The translations under genes and the position numbers were made by a program. From assembly GCA_013423385.1 (NCBI GenBank), contig BLZA01000017.1:248001-312000 (forward strand): DNA of 64,000 nucleotides, read 5' to 3'. Every line of letters starts with the position of its first letter. The first letter of the stretch is position 1. This document shows positions 1 through 11,899 of the stretch, piece by piece. Source of the stretch: Naganishia liquefaciens. Lineage: Eukaryota; Basidiomycota; Tremellomycetes; Filobasidiales; Filobasidiaceae. The notes beneath the pieces are model-generated. The model did no database searches and was not told the DNA's origin. It saw only the letters and a list, made by a program, of their open reading frames with translations.

Positions 1-1778
1 GGAGGTCAGTCGGCGGTTGCAGGCCGACGGAAGGACAACTGCTAATGACTCTCATGCAGGGCGTCGTGGACTCGTGTGTCACACCATCCTCGTTCGCGTC
101 ATCCCCGTTCCTGTCACGAGCTGCTAGCACGATATCTCGTCGTTCAGCACAAGCCAATTCGCTGATGGAGGAGGAAGCGCTGCTCGAAGAATGGGTTGCG
201 CTTTTACCGAAGCACTGGCATTACGATGTTGAAACCGTTGAGAGCAAGGATCCTATTCGGATTACGCAAGCCGAGAGACTTCACTGTCTCGAACACCTCG
301 TCCGGATGATCGTGTATCGACATAGATTCTCAGGCTTTGTACAAATTCCGGCTGCGACTGACGAAGAGAGAGCCAGGCACCTTTACTACTGCAAGAAAGC
401 CATGGACTCCGCGCTCACCATCTGCGCGAATCATGTTCATATCGTAAGTCCTGAGAAAGCCGAGTGATTGGTATCTGACCTTTCCCTGTCGATCCGAACT
501 AACAGAGTCAACGTGGAATGATGACTTATTGTAAGAGGATCATCGAACATCCATGATTGCGAATCACTTACACCGTGACTTTCAGATGGCGTACACGTTA
601 TCCATCAACTCGCTCAAGCAGGACGAACGCTTGTAGCTGTTATCTTGAATTGCAAAACGCCAGAATTTGCGCATCTCATTGCACCAGCTACCGAAGGACT
701 CAGATCTTGCGTTGGCTTGCTTCGACGCTTCAGTGGCAGATACCTTTGTGGCTTGCGTTCTGCGGATATCATTGAGGAATTCTGCAGAAGTAAGTTGGAA
801 GAGATTTCTCGACATCCCATGATGTTGATCTTTCTATATCTAGTTTGCCATATTCCTGTGGACACGCTTCGGGGGAACAGACACGAAGCCCGGCTTTCGC
901 CTGCTTGGCTGCGTCCAGTTCAGAAACGCAGATCGCCCTCACCAGCTGTTCATCCTCAGCGGGTCTCTTTGCCAAGGAATCGTGTCTCATTCTTGAATCA
1001 ATCTATGACCAACGGTCCGTCTAGTGCTACGCAACATTCAGGGGTCTCCAGACCTGCAGGACCCAGCGATTCGGCTACCAATAATGGTCATGCTTCAAGA
1101 CGGGCGAACGCAACCCAGGGCAACATTATCGACAGCAACGACTTCCAGGATCTTTCCAAGTGGTTGACCGATGCACTGGATAATCCAGCTTCGGCCAACG
1201 CTCTGCTCTCTACTCAAGAGTTTTTCGATCTTTCCGCCGCCGCATCTCCAAACGGCATCCCCACGTTAAACAGCCATAGAGCAAGCATTAGTAGCGCTTT
1301 GGGATCTGATCCTTCTCAGTTGCGTAATCTACAGTCTACAACCCCTGGTATGAAAGCATCGCCTGCAGACTCGATGCTATATGCGGGAATGGCTCCCGGC
1401 AACCAGTACGACATTCAGCGAGAGCCGGTCCATGTGCAAAGTACGAACAATACCGGCCAGACGCCTTCTGAGTTAAAGGGGGATTATAAGGGGGATTATG
1501 TTCCGATGGACACGCTAGGACCAGCTTCGGCAGCTTTCGACCAGTTTGAGAGCCTCGAGCCAGATGCGACGTTACTTGACTCTATTGCGCAAGGAAATGG
1601 AGTTTTGAACGATTCCAATCAATGGGATGTTCCGTTCGCCAGCGGAAACGACGTGCTGGGGCAGATGTGAGTTGATGTCATTCGATATGGAATCGGTATT
1701 CTGACGACCGAGAATAGGTCCGCTTCTACTATCCTGCAACTCATGCAACAGGGTACATTCACTTCCTCTTGGACCTAG
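1..1778 (+). CDS. Fungal-type transcription factor, C-terminal part (5' end outside window)
   Basis: The reading frame is already open at base 3, so the gene begins upstream and the DNA-binding domain is not visible. The visible part starts with a helical region ([21 protein letters not shown]) typical of the regulatory 'middle homology' domain of Zn2Cys6 factors. Apparent introns: about 443-504 (GTAAGT), about 530-586, 789-842 (GTAAGT..CTAG) and 1667-1717 (GTGAGT..AATAG). The rest is low-complexity Ser/Asn/Pro-rich sequence with acidic patches, as in activation regions, and a small 12-bp tandem duplication at 1476-1499 (KGDY twice). An unspliced frame would stop at 1670. Splicing the last intron adds a short tail ([14 protein letters not shown]) ending at 1778, which resembles the conserved end of this family, so I prefer it. 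Target genes cannot be inferred. Confidence 0.7.
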
Positions 1779-2297
1779 ACATCTCAGGCAACATCAAGTG
1801 AGCCACAATCCATGACCTACGCAAGGGGCTTGGGTTCGCTCTCATTCGTTCAGCGTTGATAGCAGACTAAATCATTCGCGTTGCTGCGATATTTGTATTG
1901 AGAACATTGTATTCGGGGCGTCGGGCATATTCAAATGTTGGCATTTGGCTAGGACGTCTGTAGGGACAATGCTCTGGGCTTGAGCATCCCAATAATGTGC
2001 TCGATGCCATTGGCTCTTCTGAGAGACCCCTGAGATGTACGCGCGCTTCTGGATTCTTGTCAGTGTCTCGGTCGCGCTTTTAAATTGCGGCAAGAAAAGT
2101 CGATTGCTCGCCAATGTCGTCAGTATGGAATTTCGTGGACAATTGTCATTTCGTTGTCTCCTTTGTCCGCCGACGCAGCAGTAGCCATTGCAGATAGGGT
2201 CGTATCGTACCTAGGAGTGCCAGTCTCGCGCCGTCGCTGGGATTCATCGAAGAAGAAACGCACGGACCCTCTCAAAAAGGATTAGGCATTCCCCAAG
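1779..2297. other. Intergenic, transcription factor 3' end to RLI1 promoter
   Basis: About 520 bp holding the 3' UTR of the factor and the 5' region of RLI1. Short open frames on both strands have no recognisable protein features. I see no clear TATA box. Confidence 0.5.
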
Positions 2298-4730
2298 ATG
2301 GCACCAAAATCCAAGCAGTCTGAGTCTGAAAAATTGACTCGTATCGCTTTGGTTTCCGACGACAAGGTGAGCGGACGATATCTGCGCAGCATCCGTGCGA
2401 TTTCTGACAATTCTTTCTCCGCCATAGTGTAAACCCAAGAAATGGTGAGATTGAGAAGCTGTTCTGAAGAAACAAATATCATTTCTCACGCTGCTTATCC
2501 AGTCGCCAGGAATGTAAAAAGTCGTGTCCCGTCGTCAAGATGGGTAAGCTGTGTATCGAGGTCGGGCCTAATGACAAGAAGGCGTTCTTGTCAGAAGAAT
2601 TGTGTATCGGTTGTGGTATCTGTGTCAAAAAGTGAGTATGATGCCGCTGCTTCGCGTCTCGGGTCTCATCGCCATCCGCGACTTAGATGTCCTTTCGAGG
2701 CCATCAGCATTTTCAACCTGCCGACAAACCTCGACTCGCACGTTACTCATCGATACTCTGCCAACTCTTTCAAGCTTCATCGTCTGCCCATGCCCCGTCC
2801 GGGTCAGGTTCTGGGTCTTGTCGGAACGAACGGTATCGGAAAGAGCACGGCTCTGAAGATTCTGGCTGGAAAGCTCAAGCCCAACTTGGGCCGTTACGAA
2901 GATCCGCCCGACTGGCAAGAGATTTTGAAGTACTTCCGTGGATCCGAATTGCAAAACTTCTTCACCAAGGTGCTCGAGGACAACATCAAGGCGATCGTCA
3001 AGCCGCAATATGTTGATCTGATCCCCCGTCAAATTAAGAAGGAGGGTATGACGGTCGGAAAAATGCTGCAGGCAAAGGCCGAACGAGAAGGCGCAGGTAG
3101 TGTAGAGGCATTGGCCGAGGAACTCGAGCTTAAGAAGTTGATGGAACGAGAAATCGGACAACTCAGTGGTGGAGAATTGCAACGTTTCGCCATCGCCCTG
3201 GCGTGTGTTCAGCAAGCCGATGTCTACATGTTCGACGAGCCGTCCTCGTATCTGGATGTTCGACAACGTCTGGCAGCCGCCCGTGTCATTCGAGGACTTC
3301 TCCACCACGACCTCTACGTCATCGCTGTCGAACACGATTTGTCTGTGCTGGATTACCTGTCAGACTTCATCTGTTGCTTCTACGGTATGCCGTCAGTGTA
3401 TGGTGTTGTTACTATGCCTTTCTCGGTGCGAGAGGGTAAGCATTCCTCGAATAGTTTATAACCCAGCACTGACGATTTTTCTTGCATTCATAGGTATCAA
3501 CGTGTTCTTGGACGGTTACATCCCCACAGAGAATATTCGAACCCGAGCGGAGCCTCTGAAGTTCAAGCAGGGAGAAAGTGCGGACGACATGATTGCCCCG
3601 AAAACCAAGGATTTCCGTTACCCAGCAATGACCAAGACTCTCGGCGGTTTCAAGCTCGAGGTCGAAGCCGGTGGTTTCTCAGACTCTGAAATTGTCGTTC
3701 TTGTTGGTGAGAACGGTATGGGTAAGACCACCTTTGTTCAGATGCTGGCCGGCAAGCACAAGCCAGACAACGAGACCGACGCCGATCAGCTGGGCTTCAA
3801 GGTGTCACTCAAGCCGCAAACAAGTACGTTGCCCTTTCCCATGTCAATGAATATCGTCTGATCACATTTCCATTACCTTCCAGTTTCACCCAAGTTCCCG
3901 GGTTCCGTCCGAATGCTGCTGCTCAAGAGGATCAAGGGAGCATTCATGGGTGAGTGTGACTGAGCGGCTGGCCATTGCCTTGAGATTCACCTTGCCGCCA
4001 ATGCCTCACAGACCCGACCTTCAACACCGAAGTCATCAAGCCCTTGCAGTTGGAAAACCTATTGGATCAGGAGGTACAGACGTAAGTTCTGTTTTATAGG
4101 GTCTGTTGGGTACCGTTCGCTGATGTTTCCTGTGACTGATCGCTGAATCAGTCTGTCTGGTGGAGAATTACAACGAGTCGCCATTGTCTTGTCTTTGGGT
4201 CTCCCCGCGGATATCTACTTGATTGATGAGCCTTCCGCCTACCTGGATTCCGAACAGCGTATTACCGCAGCGAAAATTATCAAGCGTTTCATCTTGTCTT
4301 CGAGACGTACGGCACTCATCATCGAACACGATTTCATCATGGCTACCTACCTTGCCGATAAGGTCATCGTTTACGACGGACAACCTGGTATCCACGCTTT
4401 TGCCCGAAAGTGAGTGGCATCCTGAAGAGGCTCGCTTCAATCACACTGCTGACAGTGGTGGTACATCTAGGCCCCAAGGATTGGTGTCCGGTTTCAACAA
4501 GTTCCTGAATACCCTTGATATCACCTTCCGACGTGACCCTACAAACTAGTAAGCATCATCGCCTCTCAAGCTTTCAACATGGCTGACTCCCATTCTCCAG
4601 CCGACCTCGTATCAACAAGCTCAACAGTCTGATGGACCGAGAACAAAAGAGTGCCGGCAACTTTTTCTTCGTCGGTGACGACAACGCCAAGCCGGCCAAG
4701 CCAGCTGCTAAATCCGCTGCAGAGGAGTAA
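2298..4730 (+). CDS. RLI1: ABCE1/Rli1 ribosome-recycling ATPase (Fe-S, twin ABC domains)
   Basis: Rli1 splits terminated ribosomes and works in initiation and ribosome export; it is essential in eukaryotes. The spliced protein is about 600 residues, the usual length. An N-terminal ferredoxin-like region carries two 4Fe-4S motifs: C-X4-C-X3-C-X3-CP near residue 25, and [12 protein letters not shown] near residue 60. The first ABC domain has Walker [10 protein letters not shown], signature LSGGELQRF and Walker [13 protein letters not shown]. The second has [18 protein letters not shown] and [12 protein letters not shown]; each ends with an EHD switch. A hinge-type C-terminus follows ([15 protein letters not shown]). 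The start at 2298 gives MAPKSKQSE. Introns include 2367-2427, one splitting a cysteine codon of the first Fe-S motif (near 2443-2512), one inside the second motif just before its last Cys, and several short ones between about 3436 and 4605. All catalytic motifs are intact. Confidence 0.97.
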
Positions 4731-5566
4731 GCTTGGGGAAGTGAGGACTTCAGGCACTCAGCTTCGACGGATCATCGTTGCCTTTCGCCTCAAGAACGAA
4801 AAGCATGTTTGCAGCATCTGTGGCAAAGTCTTCGTATAATAGGTCCCCGAGACCCCTGGGATGTTGCAGAGAGACGAGGTAGAATAATGTCTTAGCGTCT
4901 TCGCAATGACTTCTTGTAGACTAGCATGTCATGTATCGATACGATGAGCTCAGGCATTCAGCCCTTCAGTCAACGAACACGTCTTGCAGGTCATTCGGCT
5001 TTGACCAGCAGTATCCACCATCATCGGCCTCAATACGCTCCGCTTCGGAGGGGTAGCGTTTATGCATCGATGAAATTTGGAAAAAGAGGGCGAGTAGTAC
5101 CACAATGCACGGAACCCTTATACATAGCATTTTACGATAGTACATGAACAGCTGAGGGGCGCAGGTGATTTATCCTATTCCTCGGGCATCCGATAGGCGA
5201 GCGGAGCCGCCGTCACGTGGGACTGGCAGCTGGCTCGCGTGCTATCCGATTAAAGAAGCAGTGACGGAGCTGTACGACCCAAAATAGCCGAGCCAACTCG
5301 TGTCGCCATGTCTTCAGCTTCATACTCGTCAACATATGGACAGCCTTGCAGTGCCGATGGCCATACGCATGCGGCCAAGGCTATTGATCAGTAGCCTCTT
5401 AACACCTGATTCTCCCGTCGATTGATATATGCGGTATACCAAAAAGGGAAACCCGTCGTAATGGCGCATCGAAGAGCTATCCTGCTTTAAACCTGTTTGG
5501 TATCCTGTTCCTCGAGATCATCCCTCTCTGCACACTCGACATCGACTCCCCCGTAGTCACGGTAGA
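4731..5566. other. Intergenic, RLI1 terminator region and upstream region of next gene
   Basis: About 840 bp without a supportable gene. It contains a perfect E-box (TCACGTGG) at 5213-5220, a possible bHLH/Cbf1-type site, and a pyrimidine-rich stretch just before the start codon at 5567. Short open frames at 4651-5147 show no domain. Confidence 0.4.
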
Positions 5567-8405
5567 ATGCCAGATCTTGAGCCTGTCCTCAATTATCGAC
5601 AACCTGAATCCAAGGGGCGGCGAAAGAGGTCATCCCCAATTCGATGCCTTGCCTATACTTGCTTGGCTTTCGGAGTTGCCATCGGATGCGCGGTGACTTA
5701 TCTGCTATTTCAGAGGGTCATCGCCGCAATCGACTCGATGCGCCATCCGCATCAAGCACATCTCTACAGCACTGGTGGCTCTACGGTCATTGATCGAGCC
5801 TCGGCGGTCTCTCCCATATTACAGGATGATGCGAGGTTCGACATTGCAGCCACTATCTGGTATTCTCTACCACGCGACGTTCAAGCAGAGGACAACGACA
5901 AACATGAGGCAAACGAAGAGGAAAAGACGCTCATGCGATACTGGGGAGCGCCTCTGGCCGATCTACGTCCCATTCCAAAGCAGGAGGCAATTCTGTCGGA
6001 GATCGTCATTCGGAACGCCAGTTTTCAGGATAAAAATCTCTATCGGAGGGTCCACTACAGATTGCCGCTTGACCGCTTGTGAGTCATTGATAGTGAATCT
6101 TACCAGTCATTAATTTGTGCGCTTTCTCAATCGCTATCTCAGTCGGCAACAGAATTTGACCGGTCTTGATTTGCGTGCCACCTTCGTGTTGTTGCCGCTC
6201 AACTCAGATCGTTTCAACCAAATCACTAACTTCTCCGACTGGCGGCCAGCAGACCTGCAGATTCCTGAGAATATACCTACTTCGTCAGTTCTCTCTCCGA
6301 GCCAGCACTGTTGTATTGGCTTACGATTCCTTTTAAGCTCTCCGGCTCTGGCACGCTATGGCTCCAACAGCGTTTACAATGACCTTCTGCAGAGATGGGC
6401 AGTGTCCACGACACTTCTCCGCTTCTACGACACAAGCCTACAATGCTTTCCGACAGACGAAGCTGAACAGGTCAGCCAGAACTCCAGCGATATCTCATGC
6501 AGCGACTCGGTAGTCATGCAATCGAACCAGGCCATCGACGCTGGCACCGCAACCGAACCGGATCTCAAGGCTCATCCTCACGTCTTGACTAGGTGAGTGA
6601 GCATTAATGCGCTCGGAACTCGGGATATCGCTTTGAATTGTCAGAGAGAACTTATAGCGAATCTGTGCGACAGGTCGCACATTTTAGTCATCAAGGAAAC
6701 CCGGCCGTACAACCTATCGTCATTCGCTGACAAGCATTTGCAACTGCGACAGGACTCGGTCAGCGAAGCATATCCGGAATCACTGCTTCTGTCGATTGAC
6801 TTTCCATCTAACGCAGTGCAAACATTTCGCAACGAATCTGCCCAGGCATTACAGATTCTGCTCCAAGAAGTACGCGGACATGGGCGAATTCGGTCTTCAG
6901 GTCGACTTTGCTTCTGCCGACGGCACCACGGAGACCGGCTACTTGCCGTTCATTGGCGCGCTTCAAAATCCTGCCGGGCCCAAAGTAGGGGGGGGAAATG
7001 CGCATTCATATTCGCTGCTCACGACTTCTCGTATCTTAGGAGATTGTGCCTCTCCCCGTTAATCAGAGGATTTGCGGTCGACCGGCAAACGCAGGAATCG
7101 CTCGATCACGTACGTTGATGGAGGAACCAAAGGGATAAGCGCGCATGTGCTGACATGCTTGTTTCGTTGTGGGTTGTGCTGCAGGCGAGAATCACCTGGA
7201 CATAGCCTGGGATATACAGTTCTCAGCGATATCCGCGGGGCGAGCCAACTTGTTGACGGGCTTCGCTTCGCCCATTCCAGAACCGCCCAAGGCCAATGCG
7301 ACTCAGAGGCAGATAGCTCAAGCCCAAGACGAATGGGAGCAGCAAGGTCAGAGGAAAATTGGTGTGCCCAGACATGGTACGGGTTACTCATTCATATCCA
7401 TAATCTTCAATACATAGTGGGTCTCTTAGGACATCGGACGGAAGGAGCTCATCCTCGCACACGTCTTCTAACATCCGCCCTCACGATGTTAGTGCTTTGC
7501 CTAGGCACTCAACGACCAATGCCTTTTCACCGTGCTGATCAAGAAACGATACAGTTCCCCGTTATTATTGATCACCTACCTCCTGGACTGCTTATACTGG
7601 TACTCCAGAACTACTCTTGTCGGTTTGGACGTATGGGCTACCGCCTGCTCCGCAGCAGCGATGTTGTTGGAGACCTTTCCAAAACAGATTCTAGACCAAG
7701 ACGCCCATGGAGAAGTCGATCTCGGTCTTAGCTCCGCCGTTCAGCCTGTGCTTATTTTCATCCTTTGGCTGTTGTTCGCGCTACCGGCCTTTCATATGCT
7801 GAGGGCGATATCGCCTTTCTGCGTCACCTGGACGTCCTGGACCACTTTCACACTGGAGCGGTCCCGTCAAAACCACCGGGAGCGGACTAGTAACCGTGTT
7901 GCCAATCAGCTTGCGCCGGCGCAAAAGTTGGCTGTAAGTCCAGAGCTCGGAAGGTGAGGCAAGGTATAGCGCTGACACTGCGGCTTCCTCTTGGTCTCAG
8001 ACCATCGTCTTAGTCTGGATCGGCGTCATCCTGATATCAATCTTGGACGTCAATTTCTATATTATCGCTCCCGCAACGATGGAGCCAGTCAAGGGAAAGA
8101 CCATTCGGATCATCGTTTCCAGCCTTGAATTCAGCCTGCTCACCTGTGGCATCCTCTTTCAAATGATCATGAATCAAAGGTGCTCTACGTTTGCGGGGAG
8201 AACTCGGTCAGCAGCCGTGATTTGGGCTTTTACGAGTCTACTATGGGTCGTCCGCCTTTCACCGTATTTGATCGGCAAACGGAATCCGACTTACAGCTTC
8301 AGAGCGACTGAAAGCATCACGCTCATACTGGATTTATGTTACGCCTACCAGGCTTTGACCTTGCCAGTGGTGGAGCAGAAGCCCTGGGACGAGGAGGAAG
8401 AATAG
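5567..8405 (+). CDS. Multi-pass membrane protein with large N-terminal non-membrane domain, function unknown
   Basis: The protein begins MPDLEPVLNYRQ with a basic stretch, then a membrane anchor at about residues 28-50 (LAYTCLAFGVAIGCAVTYLL). A long hydrophilic, probably lumenal or extracellular domain follows, including MRYWGAPLADLRPIPKQ, GLQVDFASADGTTETGYLPF and TRPYNLSSFADKHL. The C-terminal third has several hydrophobic segments (around 7560-7640, 7735-7800, 7998-8075, 8110-8170 and 8215-8260), ending in an acidic tail WDEEEE. The gene is spread over many short introns (for example 6081-6150, about 6595-6675, 7945-8000); the exact exon chain between 6250 and 7550 is uncertain. The topology of one anchor, a large lumenal domain and a C-terminal membrane bundle recalls ER/Golgi membrane proteins such as CLPTM1-like or Tul1-type proteins, but I see no diagnostic motif or RING finger. 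Function is left open. Confidence 0.6.
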
Positions 8406-9470
8406 ATGGTCTACTTATACGGCACAGAAGCTGCATCAGTCTGTTGCAGAGTGTATATCGCGCTTGCATTACGGATCTATCGTATGAGTTGCTGGCTCAC
8501 CGTCCGCCCCCTTGCAAGCTTATACACGGAAAGGCCAATAAGTGAACGCTGATCAGAGTAGAGGATGGATGCTCGCGTCGCTTTGCATCCCGCTCGTCCG
8601 GGATTGTGCCTGTATTCTGTTCCGGTCTCGGTCTCAGCTGTCTCGAACGAAGCTACGGGGTAACCTTGTTGGAGAGCAAGGACTCGTTCCACGTGGGATT
8701 GTGGCCCGAGATCTCTGACTCAGAAGTCTGTGTCCAGACTGGATCGTCCACGATTCACGGATGTATCAATCATGGGTCTGGTGAGACTATTCTATCGACA
8801 ACGGCTCACATACCTTAGGCAGTGTAAAATATAGAGAATGATCAGAATGTCCATCAGAGATCCAAGCTGAGACATGAGTAGAAGAACTCAAGCTGTCGTG
8901 GATGAACGTGATACAGCGTTCGGCCCGATTGTTCTCGAACAAAGCATAACTGCTCGTTCTGGCAGCGTTTCTGGCTCATGATGGAGGAACAGGCAAATTA
9001 ACAGGCATCAAGAATCGGCAGCGAAATCGGCAGCGAAATCGGCTCGGGAAGCAAGCTCGGAGATTGCGAAGCTGATGAATTGTACCTCACCGGTATATCG
9101 AATCAATATCGCCGTCGCTTCTCGCTTCCAAATTCTGCCACTATGTCTTAGATCCTTTCACAGCCTTGACTGTGGAGCCTCGGGACAATCCTTAGGACGG
9201 ACGGTGGCTCGTTCCGCCCTTCGCGCGACTTGGTCACTCTCAAGACTGACGCTAAGCACAACAGCCTACATTTTGCACATCTTCCCTGACGCCGGGGAAA
9301 TACATGCAAGTCGGGCTACACCATCTCGAGACCTCTCCCTAACAGAGAGGCTCATACACCATTTGACCGGATCTTCAGCCAAGGTCGACCGCAAACGCCT
9401 TTTCCACACAAATCACCATATCACATCGGATACCTTATCGGGCCAAGACTTCGCTTTCGGTACAACAACA
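8406..9470. other. Intergenic between two membrane-protein genes
   Basis: About 1.06 kb. Frame 9075-9470 stays open in phase with the next gene, but its composition is not convincingly coding and I treat it as 5' UTR. A short tandem repeat lies at 9013-9048. Confidence 0.4.
9013..9048. repeat. Short tandem repeat, 12-bp unit
   Basis: The unit AATCGGCAGCGA occurs twice in a row, followed by a third diverged copy (AATCGGCTCGGG). It lies in the upstream region of the gene starting at 9471. Confidence 0.8.
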
Positions 9471-11077
9471 ATGGGCGCCCAAGAAGTCGCCGCAGCCATT
9501 GCTATTCTGACCGCAACGCCAGCAGCTGCAATATATTCTGTCGCCCGATGGGATGCATCGCGATTTCTGATAGCTCCCGAGACGAAGAAGGATATGGAGG
9601 AGGACACAACCAAGAAGAAACCCACTCGACTGCAAGAATGTCTTCGCTTCTTGTGTTTTCTAGCGTTCATGGCGGCATGCTGGGGCGCCGGATGGAGTCT
9701 GCAGTATCTTCCAGCCGTAATGCGCGATGCTGGAATTCTCTTGCTGATGTGCGGGTTTCCAGTGAGTAGTATGACAGATCTCTGGCAGAAAGACGCCCAA
9801 TAGTAATTGCTTTACATCATCTCGATAGGTAATTTCGAGCACCTACGGAGGAGGCGTGCTGTTCGGTACCGCCAACGAGGTATTTCGCATCGAAGAAGTT
9901 GAAGGCAAAAGCGGTATGTTGGTGAGAGCGGTTGGATTTATCGTAAGCTGAAGAACCCTCTGTTCTATCTTCTAGTTTTGCGCGGAGATACAGTTCGCAG
10001 AACGTGTTCACAACGTGCTTTGACCGCAAGCGTCGGCGCTCTTGTGCTCTCGTGCACATATTATAGGACCGGCTACACAGCAATCATGATCTTGATCGGT
10101 TCCGGCATGATGTTTTCGTCCTCCTTGCTGATGGGCCTGGAAACGACTAAAGCCAGCCTGCCACTTTGGACATCGGCCAAGTGGTACTCAATCATCGCCG
10201 GAACTGTTGTCACTGTCGCGTATGGTCTCCCGCCACTGATCGACTGGCTACTACCGAAATTCAAGAAGCATTCAACAGAGACTCCCGCCAGAGCTGAATC
10301 CTCGATCACTGCTTGGACTGATAGTGCGACTCAAATATACGCCATTGTTTGCGCCGCCATGTGGGGCAGCATCACTTGCGGGGTCCTGCTCTCTCGTCTG
10401 TATCGGATTGATGCTGCAAATGCAAGACGCAAGAACATCACCACTGCCTTGAACCCTGCTGTTCGCCCCAGATACTTGCAAGATGCCAGCCTGAAGAGCT
10501 CGTCAACTGCTTCCGATGCTACCACATCATATGCCAGCACCCCTGCCATTAAAGTCATGTCGCCATTGGAGATGCTTATGTCTGGAAGTCTCCGCGAACT
10601 CGTTTATGGCCCCTGGTACTCTGGCTTGGCTTACGCATGTATGGCGCTCATGCTCATCTTCGCAATGCCGACTATACTTTCTATCTTCCCCATGATGGAG
10701 GTTATCAAGGTTAGTTCCGCTTTTCCGGATCGATTTCATTCGCAGTATACTAACGGGCCATCCTTAAACAGAAAGAGGCGATCCAATCCGGAGCGCAATG
10801 GGATAACTCTACCTGGCTCTCTTCCAGTATCGTAAGCCTTTCCTCATTGCCTCATTTCGCCTCTCACGCTGATCATTCCCTCCTTGTCTCTACTCGGCTT
10901 CAGTGTGTTGCAATTTACGCTTCAACTTACCTGGGTTTACTTCCGATCCCGATGCTCCTCGCTGTGGGCATCCTTGCTGCCATCCGCGGAGAAAGTGGCT
11001 TCGTTTGGAGAGAGACTTTTAACTGGGCACCATTCGGGTCATCGGTTGAACCGGATTCGCCTTTCACCGAGAAGTAA
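9471..11077 (+). CDS. Multi-pass integral membrane protein, function unknown
   Basis: The start MGAQEVAAAIAI at 9471 has a purine-poor but acceptable context; an in-frame ATG at 9075 would add a poorly coding extension. About seven to nine hydrophobic segments are visible, for example LCFLAFMAACWGAGWSL, AGILLLMCGFPV, a glycine-rich segment after STYGGGVLFG, MILIGSGMMFSSSLLMG, WYSIIAGTVVTVAYGLP, IYAIVCAAMWGSITCGVLL, YACMALMLIFAMPTIL and LGLLPIPMLLAVGILAAI. Introns: about 9762-9828, about 9913-9975, about 10710-10770 and 10834-10905. Splicing all of them in phase 0 or with frame restoration carries the frame to TAA at 11075-11077. Residues around SYASTPAIKVMSPLEMLMSG form a polar loop. I recognise no transporter signature. 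Confidence 0.6.
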
Positions 11078-11899
11078 TTTCGACTACGTGATGGTAGCGC
11101 AATATATAACGGTCAGGAAATACCTTGGCAAATTAACTTCGCGGTTGACCGCAATTTCACCCTGTTACTGTCGTCTAGCTCCGCTACACAAACGCAAAGC
11201 CTAGCGATGCCTTATCCGTTCAAGCAGCGACGGGTCATTTTAACAGGGATGCGAATACATCATTGCACAAACATAAAACTCTGAGCCGACCTTTCACTCC
11301 AATTACCTAGTTCCATGTAGTCTGTCAAATGTAGTATAACCATCCATCGAGCGAGTACAGCCCTAGCTCCCTAGCTGAGGTCGCTTTGTCGTTCCAGGCC
11401 GGAGATGCGCTCATACAGCATGCGTCAGAAAGCAGTAGCGTTGCGAGCCGCAGAGCAAACGCTGCAGCCACATCTTCCGCTATCTATCGCTGTCGAAGAC
11501 ACGTCATAACGGGAATTTCCGCACTAAGGCACTCGAAGTGAGTGACGCTTGAAAGGGGAAGGGCATTGAGTGTGGATGCTTCGTCGCATATCTCTACGGC
11601 TCGCACTGCTGTCTTGAAGCTAAACAATTGGCCGAGCTCGCGAACATCTTTGCCCGAGCGAACAATTAGTACTCCAGGAGTATATCAAAACCTGGAGACA
11701 AACGTTTCCGCATTCCGATCAACATTATCGCGGAGAGGAGACATTTTCGGAATAGGCCTTTGCTGCAATACGAATCAATCTGCTTCGAACCTCGACTAAA
11801 TTCGAACACGTCACAAGGTAAGCTTCACGCACCGGGTCGAAACTATGGAAATGTTGAATCCTTGTACGATACAGCTAAGTTTAGAATCGCATTCGCATC
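11078..11899. other. Intergenic, upstream region of DHH1
   Basis: About 820 bp with no supportable gene. Open frames at 11542-11799 and 11845-12087 are short and compositionally random; the latter overlaps the DHH1 start in another phase. Confidence 0.4.
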
